Shown piece by piece: positions 1 to 6,998 of a stretch of DNA of 9,110 nucleotides. Source of the DNA: Alistipes sp. (GTDB taxonomy: Bacteria; Bacteroidota; Bacteroidia; Bacteroidales; Rikenellaceae); NCBI GenBank assembly GCA_017391435.1, contig JAFOYS010000018.1:1-9110 (forward strand), read 5' to 3'. The translations under genes and the position numbers were made by a program. Below the pieces are notes generated by a model, which was not told the DNA's origin, did no database searches, and saw nothing but the letters and a program-made list of their open reading frames with translations. Within the stretch, counting starts at the first letter, position 1. Each line of letters starts with the position of its first letter.

Positions 1-1541
1 GCAACAATACCGGCACAGTAGCGACCCATTGTCGCTACATCGCCAGCAACGGTACAGCCCTCAATTACAGCGCCATCTGTTGCAATGCCGACAACGCCCG
101 CAGTATAGGCAACATTTGTCTCCGAGTCAAGAGTGATGCCTGAGACATTGTTCTCTACACTACCCTTAATGTGGCAGTTGCTCACAGTTCCACCCTCTAA
201 CTGGCCAGCCATAGCTCCGCTGTAGAGGTTGTAGAAGTTTATCTTACCCTCAAGGGTGCAGTTGCTAATCTGTGTATCCTCGGCATAGCCTACAAGAGCA
301 GACTGGTAGTTGTATGTGCTGTTAATAGTAAAGTCCTTGACTGTCAGATTCTTAATCTCTGCGCCAGAGGTATTGGCAAAAAGTCCGCAAGGCAAAGATG
401 CTCTTGCTGGGGATAACTTTACACCGTTAATAGTAAATCCTCCTCCGTCGTATATGCCCTTGAAGGCGCGAGTCTTTGTTGCTCCGATAGATGTAATCTC
501 AATGCCCGAAAGGTCAATGTCGCACACCTGGCGGAATGATTTTTTGCTGTATTCGCTATATGTACCACTGCCGTTTATCATCTCTGCAAGAAGTACAATA
601 TCCTCGGCGCTACTGATAAGATAAGGGTCGTTCTGCTGACCACTGCCTCCGCCCCACTGAGAGTCAATAGCTTTGCGCTGCGTAGCCTTTGACAGATCAA
701 TGTTGAGGTTGTAGTAACTGTTGCGGGCTACGGTACGAGCATATGGATAGGTGTAAATAGCCTTGTTAGTAGTAACGGTAATCTCTCCGTTGTACTCTCC
801 TGCAGCAAGTGTAAGGTATATGCTCTTGGCGCTTGTAGCGCTGCTGCCAATAGCATAAGGCTCAGCAAGAGAGACTGTTACGCTGTTGTTGCTAAATGCA
901 GATGTGTCAATATCTGCAGAGTATGTTACAGCCGTAGCATCAAGTGTAAAGTAGCCCGACATAGCACTGTCACTGTCTTTGTAGCTGACGCTAAGAACAC
1001 TCTCGCCACTGTTTGTAGCCGTTGAGGCATAGACCTTAGCGCAGATAAAACCTGCAAGGGGGCGCATATAGACTGTTGGAGTCGTCTGGTCGGCCTTTAG
1101 GGTATATGGTGCGCTAACCATCGGCATATTCTGTACGGCAAACTCTCCTGCAACGCTCTGCTTCTGCTGTGTCGGTAGCTCAAGGCGCAGAGTACTTATA
1201 TCTCTGCTGTCGTTATGCTCATCCCACGGATAGTATGCATAGAGCCTATCGCCATCGTTGTATATCTTTGCCATAAGTCGGCAGTAGCCACTCTCTCCAT
1301 CCTTTGTTACCGAGGCGGGGATGTTTATCGTAGCGGCAGCAGAGGAGACATATACTCCTAAAGTCTCGCCACCCTGCCAACGGTAGTGCATATTCTCATC
1401 TATCTCAATGCGGGTTGTGTTGTCAAAGTCTACAAAGAACTCTAACGGCTTGTCCGTAGCGTAAGAGTCCACATCGCTGTTTGTTGTACAAGATGTAGTA
1501 AGTAGTGTTAGAAGTGTGAAAAAAAGAGTAAAGTGTTTCAT
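1..1541 (-). CDS. Surface lipoprotein, fimbrillin-like N-terminal region plus GLUG repeats (3' end beyond window)
   Basis: The reading frame starts at 1541 and stays open to the left edge (513 codons plus two bases), so the C-terminus is missing. Residues 1-18 are a lipoprotein signal: Lys at 2, a hydrophobic core and a relaxed lipobox LTTSC with Cys18. Residues 30-290 look like the beta-sandwich of Bacteroidetes fimbrillin-like proteins; early landmarks are FDNTTRIEI and WQGGETLGVYV, and the region ends with SYYNLNIDLS. After a Gly-rich hinge (QWGGGSG, 295-301) comes the usual lead-in of GLUG proteins (PYLISSAEDIVLLAEM, CDIDLSG, FKGIYDGGGFTI). At least four GLUG-like units follow (about 415, 442, 481 and 510), each of the form A-hydrophobic-V-G...NC.hydrophobic.G. 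Likely anchored in the outer membrane; only Asp at +5 and +7 after the Cys suggests a surface-export signal. The start overlaps the stop of the glycosyltransferase as TAATG, so translation is probably coupled. Ligand or partner unknown; it may be the product decorated by the upstream enzymes or an adhesin. Confidence 0.88.
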   Translation of the reverse strand, partial: MKHFTLFFTLLTLLTTSCTTNSDVDSYATDKPLEFFVDFDNTTRIEIDENMHYRWQGGETLGVYVSSAAATINIPASVTKDGESGYCRLMAKIYNDGDRLYAYYPWDEHNDSRDISTLRLELPTQQKQSVAGEFAVQNMPMVSAPYTLKADQTTPTVYMRPLAGFICAKVYASTATNSGESVLSVSYKDSDSAMSGYFTLDATAVTYSADIDTSAFSNNSVTVSLAEPYAIGSSATSAKSIYLTLAAGEYNGEITVTTNKAIYTYPYARTVARNSYYNLNIDLSKATQRKAIDSQWGGGSGQQNDPYLISSAEDIVLLAEMINGSGTYSEYSKKSFRQVCDIDLSGIEITSIGATKTRAFKGIYDGGGFTINGVKLSPARASLPCGLFANTSGAEIKNLTVKDFTINSTYNYQSALVGYAEDTQISNCTLEGKINFYNLYSGAMAGQLEGGTVSNCHIKGSVENNVSGITLDSETNVAYTAGVVGIATDGAVIEGCTVAGDVATMGRYCAGIV

Positions 1542-2596
1542 TAGCTAAAGATAAGTTTGTATATTCGTTGCATTGTATTGTCAAGAGTAATTAGTAGCGA
1601 GCGGGTAGACTCAGAGTACCTTGTCCCACGCTGCTTCCACCTCTTGAGAAGGTCAATTTTGAGCATACCATTGACAGGTACAGTAATGGCCCTATGTGAG
1701 AGTTGAGTGAAGCTGTTGAGTGCCTTTTCAAAGTCCGAAAGGGCAAAACTCTGGTCATCCATCTCAAGTAGATACTTGCGAAGGGTGCTCTGCATACGGC
1801 GAAAAACTACCCCAGAGAGAAAGTCGTAGCGAGCAAAAGTAAGACCACTGCTGTAACAATCAAGATATTGCGCCATATCTGTAACCACTGTCACAAGCTC
1901 CGAAATTCTACGAATCTGCACGCGACTGTCCATTGTCTGCCCCTCGCGAGCAAGGTTGTAGCGGTAGAGGGCAATATCTGTAAAGGCTATGCTGCTGACA
2001 TAGAATATCGGATAGAAGCACCACTGCTGATCGGTATATGATATCCCCTCGCGCTGGTGGTAGGCTGTTCTCTGCAGTAGGGCGGTGCGATAGGCAATAG
2101 AGTGCATCATAAAGAATGGAATCACTCCGCGTTCAAAGACTCGCTCGGCGTCGTATGCTCGCCCGTAACCAAAATTTTTGCCATTGTAGAGGTCGTACTC
2201 AACCTTGCGCTCGCCGTTGTGCGAAATCTCTATGTATGGACCAACGACCATATCGGCTCCGCTGACCTGCTCAAGATACTCAATATAGCGCTCAAGAGCA
2301 GCGCTGTCAAATGTATCATCAGAGTCAAGAATTCGGACATACTCGCCCTTAAGAGTCGGTAGGGCGGTATTTATCGTTGAGCCGTAGTTGCCATTTGGCT
2401 TGTCAATTACGCGAACAGAGTCTGGGTACTTTGCTGCATAACCTTGAGCAATCTTTAGCGAGGAGTCTTTGCTACCATCGTTTACCACAACAACATCCAG
2501 AGCAGAGATAACTCGACTGCCTACAAGAGAGTCAAGGCAAGCGGGCAGCAGCTGCTCCATATTGTATGTTGGAACTATTACAGAGAGTCGTTTCAT
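1541..2596 (-). CDS. Family 2 glycosyltransferase (GT-A fold)
   Basis: A 351-residue glycosyltransferase expected to transfer a sugar from a nucleotide-sugar onto a cell-surface glycan or protein acceptor at the cytoplasmic face of the inner membrane. The N-terminal GT-A signature is complete: VIVPTYN at 6-12, the nucleotide-binding VVVNDGSKD at 36-44, NGNYGSTIN at 68-76, and the metal-binding acidic motif DSDD at 91-94. A plausible catalytic acid lies in YTDQQW (187-192). The C-terminal 120 residues are helical and basic and have no clear membrane segment; the last residues (YKLIFS) could associate with the membrane. The start is set by the ATGA overlap with the licD-like gene, and the end shares a base with the lipoprotein start (TAATG). 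The context with LicD- and LuxE-like enzymes points to surface decoration rather than bulk polysaccharide synthesis, since no polymerase or flippase is seen. The donor and acceptor cannot be read from the sequence. Confidence 0.92.
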   Translation of the reverse strand: MKRLSVIVPTYNMEQLLPACLDSLVGSRVISALDVVVVNDGSKDSSLKIAQGYAAKYPDSVRVIDKPNGNYGSTINTALPTLKGEYVRILDSDDTFDSAALERYIEYLEQVSGADMVVGPYIEISHNGERKVEYDLYNGKNFGYGRAYDAERVFERGVIPFFMMHSIAYRTALLQRTAYHQREGISYTDQQWCFYPIFYVSSIAFTDIALYRYNLAREGQTMDSRVQIRRISELVTVVTDMAQYLDCYSSGLTFARYDFLSGVVFRRMQSTLRKYLLEMDDQSFALSDFEKALNSFTQLSHRAITVPVNGMLKIDLLKRWKQRGTRYSESTRSLLITLDNTMQRIYKLIFS

Positions 2597-3432
2597 TTTG
2601 TGGTGTCAAAGTTTAGTTTGTATGGCGCGTGGTTTACCTGCTCCTCTACTGGTAGCACAGGTCGCAGGTTAGGGTAGTGGTGGCGTAGGTACTCCTCCAC
2701 ATTGTCTGGCACGGGAACCATCATACCGCCAAACTCCATTAGCACAGGATTCTCTGCATAACGGCGGCGAATCTGGTCTTTTGGCATTCGGACAATGTTT
2801 ATGTACTCTGTATCTGTGTTGTTGTAGCAACCCAGCACGCGGCACATCTTGTTGTAGATAGCCTTGCGAGAGAGTAGAGCGCAGACGGTGCGAATAGCCG
2901 CGCAACTTAGCCACGACTTTGGCAGTGGAGTCTCTATCTGGCACACCCCGCAGTGCTTCCAGAGCCAAATCTGCTTGCCCATAAAGCAGTTGATCCAGAA
3001 CTTAGCTCTGAAGCGGTGAAGCTTCTCAAGGGTCTTATTATCCGGAATGCGGTCATATGGGAAGATATCTACAAAGATGCCGTGGTGGATATCCATATCC
3101 TTCCATATCTGCTCCACAAACAGAGTATTGTTTAGCTTGACCTTAGCAAAGTAGAATGGGGTATTGCTCTCTGTGCCAAACCATTCGAGAAAGTACTCCG
3201 AGCCAAGCTCTGCTGGAGCAACCTCTAAGAATCTGTCGTAGTTACTGCGGGTCATACCCACATCTACATCGTCATCCCACGGAACAATGCCCTTGTTGTA
3301 GAATGCGCCTATAGCACTACCACCCTGAATAAAGTAGGGAATGTTGTGCTTTTTGCAAATACGGTCAATCTCTGCCAAAATCTGGTAGAGAACAGTATGT
3401 AGTCTTGCTAAATCTCTGTCGTCGTATCTCAT
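2593..3432 (-). CDS. LicD-family phosphotransferase (phosphocholine transferase-like)
   Basis: A 279-residue LicD-family protein of the nucleotidyltransferase fold. Characterised relatives transfer phosphocholine, phosphoethanolamine or similar phospho-groups from a CDP-linked donor to sugars of surface polysaccharides. Family hallmarks are present: the N-terminal helix LHTVLYQILAEIDRICKKHN (11-30), IPYFIQGGSAIGAFYNKGIV (31-50) followed directly by PWDDDVDVGM (51-60) with the metal-binding Asp cluster, HGIFVDIFPYDRIP (117-130), and near the C-terminus a VPVP...EEYLRHHYPN segment (239-255) that matches the usual ending. The length is normal for the family. There is no signal peptide or membrane helix, so it acts in the cytoplasm. 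Both ends overlap neighbours by four bases (ATGA), which argues for equal, coupled expression with the LuxE-like gene before it and the glycosyltransferase after it. No choline uptake or CDP-choline synthesis genes are visible, so the transferred group is open. Confidence 0.9.
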   Translation of the reverse strand: MRYDDRDLARLHTVLYQILAEIDRICKKHNIPYFIQGGSAIGAFYNKGIVPWDDDVDVGMTRSNYDRFLEVAPAELGSEYFLEWFGTESNTPFYFAKVKLNNTLFVEQIWKDMDIHHGIFVDIFPYDRIPDNKTLEKLHRFRAKFWINCFMGKQIWLWKHCGVCQIETPLPKSWLSCAAIRTVCALLSRKAIYNKMCRVLGCYNNTDTEYINIVRMPKDQIRRRYAENPVLMEFGGMMVPVPDNVEEYLRHHYPNLRPVLPVEEQVNHAPYKLNFDTTK

Positions 3433-4388
3433 TGTACAAGTAAATTACAACCTCTTATATCTGCATCTGTAATTCGTCCCTCAATACGGAATGTGTTGTC
3501 AGCGAGCACCACTCCAGCGTCCTGAGTTGCGATAAATGAGCAGGAGTATATATTTCCCAAATCAATAATATCTATAGCGCCTCTGCGACCAGCCTTAAGG
3601 CGTGCAAATGGGTCGTTAATATCCCTTACAAGGACCCTCATCCACGGAGGCGTTGCAAAAACACCCTGACCTGTAGAGTAGCCCTGCGACATCAGCTCTG
3701 CCATACCGTACTCGGAGTGTATGCTCTCAACGCCAAAGGCACTGCATAGAAGGCTGTGTAGCTCCTCTTTTGCCATCTCCTTACGGCGACCCTTCATTCC
3801 GCCCGTCTCCATAACAATAGTGTTGCTCAACTTTGGAGCATACTGCTCGGCAAGGTCAAGCAGGGCATAGGTCACACCGATAAGGATCTTTGGTCGGCTG
3901 TCGGCTGCCATATCAGTAAGTAGCTTTTCGTAGTCGTGAAGGTAGAACCCGCCACTGCCAGCACGGCGAATAAGGCAGTCAACCATATATACAAGAGACG
4001 AGCCAGTGCGCTCTAAGTAGTTGGGAAGAAGCCCATAGACACTCCACTGCTCAATATCTCCATAGAATAGTCTAAAACTCTCAATAAAGTCGCGCTCATA
4101 GATTCCTAAGTCTGCAACAAGGTGGCGTGAGACGCTCATACCAGTGGTAGCGCTCGAAGTAAAGACCATCTGTGGAGGTGTTGCCGCAGAGTAGATGTCG
4201 TGACTCTTAAATAGCTCAATAGGTAGCATTGGTATCTGCTCAATAGAGGTGACAGAACTACTCTCTATGCCTATGAGTTTTAAGTACTTAGCATAGACAT
4301 CGCAGTGCTCGGCTTGAAAGCGAAACACCTCTAAGGCTGCAGATGCAAACTGCTCCTGAGTTTTTATTGAGAAAATGCGCTCTATCAT
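3429..4388 (-). CDS. LuxE-like acyl-protein synthetase
   Basis: A 319-residue member of the LuxE acyl-protein synthetase family (adenylate-forming). LuxE activates a carboxylic acid with ATP and holds the acyl group on a C-terminal cysteine before passing it on. Visible motifs: FTSSATTGMSVSRH (76-89), the Ser/Thr/Gly-rich ATP-binding segment, with Ala where SSGTTG is common; LLPNYLERTGSSLVYM (120-135); METGGMKGRR (193-202); EYGMAELMSQGY (226-237), the second adenylation-type motif; FRIEGRITDADIRGCNLLVQ (300-319), with Cys314 five residues before the end, matching the acyl-accepting cysteine of bioluminescence LuxE. Slightly shorter than classical LuxE (about 370). No LuxC-type reductase is adjacent, so aldehyde production is unlikely; an acyl transfer step in surface modification is my inference. 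It is the first gene of the operon and overlaps the licD-like gene by ATGA. The start is supported by MIERIF, a usual beginning in the family, although the putative promoter lies only four bases away. Confidence 0.88.
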   Translation of the reverse strand: MIERIFSIKTQEQFASAALEVFRFQAEHCDVYAKYLKLIGIESSSVTSIEQIPMLPIELFKSHDIYSAATPPQMVFTSSATTGMSVSRHLVADLGIYERDFIESFRLFYGDIEQWSVYGLLPNYLERTGSSLVYMVDCLIRRAGSGGFYLHDYEKLLTDMAADSRPKILIGVTYALLDLAEQYAPKLSNTIVMETGGMKGRRKEMAKEELHSLLCSAFGVESIHSEYGMAELMSQGYSTGQGVFATPPWMRVLVRDINDPFARLKAGRRGAIDIIDLGNIYSCSFIATQDAGVVLADNTFRIEGRITDADIRGCNLLVQ

Positions 4389-4392
4389 ACGA

Positions 4393-4424
4393 CAAATGTA
4401 GTGAAAATATAGCGAAATTCAAAA
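4393..4424 (-). promoter_or_regulatory. Putative Bacteroidetes-type promoter of the luxE-licD-GT-lipoprotein operon
   Basis: On the minus strand a TTTTG element (4424-4420) is followed after 19 bases by TACATTTG (4400-4393). This fits the -33 TTTG and -7 TAnnTTTG pattern used by the primary sigma factor of Bacteroidetes. Only four bases separate the -7 element from the ATG at 4388, so transcription would begin at or next to the start codon. The -33 element also lies in the T-rich tail of the preceding terminator. The match is by eye, and the unusual position lowers confidence. Confidence 0.5.
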
Positions 4425-4457
4425 GTTCAGCCCCGAAAGATTTCTCTCGGGGCTGAA
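4419..4457 (-). terminator. Hairpin terminator of the kinase cluster
   Basis: A perfect 11-bp inverted repeat, TTCAGCCCCGA (4426-4436) against TCGGGGCTGAA (4447-4457), encloses a 10-base loop. Read on the minus strand it lies 20 bases after the stop of the large kinase and is followed by CTTTTGAATTT. The strong GC stem with a short, interrupted T tail fits an intrinsic terminator closing the kinase operon. The plus-strand side has only TTATT after the stem and no gene to terminate there. Confidence 0.8.
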
Positions 4458-4477
4458 TTATTAAGACTGGGCAAGCC

Positions 4478-6985
4478 TTACTCTATTCTTTCAAGATATT
4501 TTGCACTTGCGTAGGCAGTCTTTCCATTGTATTTTACCTTTGCCCAACCATTGCTAATGCTATACACCTCAATGGTCTGCTTAGGTTTTATTGTTCCGAG
4601 AACCTCTGAACTTGTATCAGGGCTCTTGCGGATATTAAGGTCCTCAGAAGATGTGCAGCGATATGTAGTTGTTGCGATCTGCTGTGTGGTGGTTACACTC
4701 TTTGGAGTGTAGGCTCTTTGACCGCCTGCAAGGTCTACTATATCCTGCCAGAATATCACACCTAAAGTAACTGCAATACAAGCAAGTAGTGTGTAGATGT
4801 TGTAGAAGATAAAGCGTGCAATATTGGCAAAAATTGTTGCTATCCAGCCCATAACTACGCCACCTATAGCCACTACCCAGATGCCAATCAAGTATCCTAC
4901 AACGCAAACAGCAATACCCCAGAACCAACTACCCGTAGCAATTGCTCCACCGAGTACACCTAAGCCTCCGATTACGGCGAAGATAAACATCCAGATGTCT
5001 GCGTCGCCAATAGTATCGGCCTTATCCTCAAACCAGTCACCAAGATCCATTACGGCATTGTTCATCTTCTGCCACAAACCCTCTTGGTGGCGCTGTCGAG
5101 GACTCTTCTTAGGCGTAGTTGGTGTAGGTGTGGTGCTCTTCTTCTTCTCGTAGATATGCACACCTGTTGAGTAGAGCAGATTGTTCTGGTAGTAGATCTC
5201 AACCTTGTATTTACCTGCAGTACTGTAACTTGTACCCGTGTCATTACCCCAACCACCAAGTAAAATGGTAAACGGTCCCGACTGCTTGATGCTCATCTTT
5301 GTCTGGTAGAATCCCGCCTTAGAAGATTTTGAACTATTGGTCTTTACATTGCCGTTAGGGTCTGTAATACGGATAAAAATATTGTCTGTAGAGAAGGCCT
5401 GAGACGCATAACCCGAAATCTGTGCATTGAGATATAGAATGTCGTTGTACAGAGTATTTCCCGCAGCAACCATCACATTACAATTCACATCTGTTGAGGC
5501 AAATGACACGCTTGAGATGTTAAATGGTAGACCAGATGTGCTGGTGGTATATTTCGTACTCTTTGGTGTGCTCTTACCTGACAGAGGGTGGATAGTAAAT
5601 GTACTCTTATAGATGCACTTGTTCAGATGGTAAATCTCTATCTGATACTCTCCTGGAACCTCATAGGCAGTCTTCTTTTCGTTACCCCAGCCGCCAATCT
5701 CCTGCTTGTGCGGACCCTTTACGCTCGCGTCAATAGTTCCAGAGGTTGTTGAAGAGGTAATCTCCTTGCCCTTTGGATTGATAATTCGGTAGCGCAGGTT
5801 AATCTTGCCCGCAGGGTTGTTTACAGTAAAGGTTAGCTGTGGACAGAGATATGTCACATCTGTATAGAGCTTACTGCCTATAGCGCGGATAACCTTATTG
5901 TTGTCCTGATCGCTAAAGGCAATGGCTGTAATCTCAAATGGAGTTGTGGCTGCCGTAGGGCGCTTGGTTGTAGAGCCCTTGACCTTTACACCTCCAACAA
6001 CAATACTATGGAAAGCCATACCCCACTCGGCCATAGATGGACGCTCGCTGTTCTTGCTTCCAAAGGCACGCTTAAAGAGCGCCTGAATGTTGTCAGGGAG
6101 ATTCTTGAAGTTCTCCTGCAGGTTCAGACCCTTAGGGAAACTTATGTAGCTCGACTTTTCACCGTAGGCAAAAAGACCCTCGGCAATACACTGTGCAACC
6201 TCTGTACAGTTGTCATATGGGCGTTTAAGCACGGTACCTGAGTATGGGTGAGTACCGGTAAGAATCTGGTAGAAGCATACGGCAGCGGCAAAGTAGTCGC
6301 ACTGTAGCGTAAATGGACGCTTACACTTCTGCAGTGTCTTACCCTCTGGGGCAAAATACTCTGGTGTAAAGGCTGTTGCAGGGTGGAGTATTCGTCCGCC
6401 CTCCGAAATCTGGATAGAGTCTGTATCCATAATCGACACCTTACCCGTACCCGTTGCGTCTATATTCTCTGGCTTGAGGTCTACAAGAACATATCTGCCC
6501 GTCTCGTGGATAAGGTGGAGCGCAACGGCAACATTCTTGAGCATCATTATTCGGTTTCTGATACCAACCTCAGTATCAAGCTCATACTTGTCGTGCCACT
6601 CAGTGTCGTCCTTGAATTTCTTCAGCTTTGAGAGCGGTTTGCGCTGGTATGTAGAGAGGATAGTAAGGTCGTGACCCTTTGGAAAGGCCAGTGGCATCAT
6701 ATAACCGATAAAGTTCTTGTTGCTATCATAAGCAAGGGCTACGGGCCAGCAGATTCTGAAGCTCGGATTGTCCTTGATATTCTTTGGCGGGTGGGTTACC
6801 ATATACTTAATCTTCTCGTATGCCTTCTGAGCATCACGCAGATAGATCTTTATACAGTAATCCTTTTTGTACTGTGCGGTTTTGATGTTGTAGACCGCAC
6901 CTTGACCACCTTTGCCAAGTGGATCGTCGTTGATATCGATAGTCTCTAAACTACCATTGGGTTGTTGTTGAATGTATATCTTCAT
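4478..6985 (-). CDS. Membrane Ser/Thr protein kinase with tandem GGWGN domains, transmembrane helices and SH3b domain
   Basis: An 835-residue multidomain kinase. Residues 1-330 are a catalytically complete Hanks-type kinase: glycine loop GKGGQGAVY (24-32), Lys46 in YCIKIY, catalytic Asp169 in LVDLKPEN (Lys171, Asn174; Val replaces the HRD Arg), DTD in place of DFG (187-189), APE (212-214). FRICWPVALAYD and IGYMMP (76-97) and TEWHDKYE (128-135) are family traits shared with its neighbours. A Thr/Lys linker leads to two homologous beta-rich domains (about 349-466 and 487-612), each with a GGWGN motif (431-435, 577-581). Residues 614-632 are a basic Thr/Pro linker, then an amphipathic stretch and three or four hydrophobic helices (664-747). 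Residues 775-835 are a bacterial SH3 domain (LNIRKSPDTSSEVLGTIK, GWAKVKYNGKTAYASAKYL). It starts 13 bases after the pseudokinase, behind an A-rich leader AAAAAGATAATAG. Probably links an envelope cue or peptidoglycan to cytoplasmic phosphorylation; the substrate is unknown and the side of the SH3b depends on helix number. Confidence 0.9.
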   Translation of the reverse strand: MKIYIQQQPNGSLETIDINDDPLGKGGQGAVYNIKTAQYKKDYCIKIYLRDAQKAYEKIKYMVTHPPKNIKDNPSFRICWPVALAYDSNKNFIGYMMPLAFPKGHDLTILSTYQRKPLSKLKKFKDDTEWHDKYELDTEVGIRNRIMMLKNVAVALHLIHETGRYVLVDLKPENIDATGTGKVSIMDTDSIQISEGGRILHPATAFTPEYFAPEGKTLQKCKRPFTLQCDYFAAAVCFYQILTGTHPYSGTVLKRPYDNCTEVAQCIAEGLFAYGEKSSYISFPKGLNLQENFKNLPDNIQALFKRAFGSKNSERPSMAEWGMAFHSIVVGGVKVKGSTTKRPTAATTPFEITAIAFSDQDNNKVIRAIGSKLYTDVTYLCPQLTFTVNNPAGKINLRYRIINPKGKEITSSTTSGTIDASVKGPHKQEIGGWGNEKKTAYEVPGEYQIEIYHLNKCIYKSTFTIHPLSGKSTPKSTKYTTSTSGLPFNISSVSFASTDVNCNVMVAAGNTLYNDILYLNAQISGYASQAFSTDNIFIRITDPNGNVKTNSSKSSKAGFYQTKMSIKQSGPFTILLGGWGNDTGTSYSTAGKYKVEIYYQNNLLYSTGVHIYEKKKSTTPTPTTPKKSPRQRHQEGLWQKMNNAVMDLGDWFEDKADTIGDADIWMFIFAVIGGLGVLGGAIATGSWFWGIAVCVVGYLIGIWVVAIGGVVMGWIATIFANIARFIFYNIYTLLACIAVTLGVIFWQDIVDLAGGQRAYTPKSVTTTQQIATTTYRCTSSEDLNIRKSPDTSSEVLGTIKPKQTIEVYSISNGWAKVKYNGKTAYASAKYLERIE

Positions 6986-6998
6986 CTATTATCTTTTT

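Noticed and set aside
310..624. Plus-strand open frame inside the lipoprotein gene
   Set aside because: The minus-strand frame across the same bases encodes a continuous lipoprotein with recognisable GLUG lead-in; the plus-strand peptide shows no family features.
2669..2968. Minus-strand 99-residue open frame inside the licD-like gene
   Set aside because: It is an alternative frame of a gene with complete LicD motifs; its Arg/Pro-rich composition is typical of a shadow frame.
3429..4388. LuxE-like gene as part of a bioluminescence system
   Set aside because: No luciferase or LuxC-like genes are present, and the gene is chained to surface-glycan enzymes.
4824..5153. Plus-strand open frame opposite the membrane segment of the large kinase
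   Set aside because: Its composition mirrors the antisense of hydrophobic codons and the Thr/Pro linker; no initiation signal or domain is seen.
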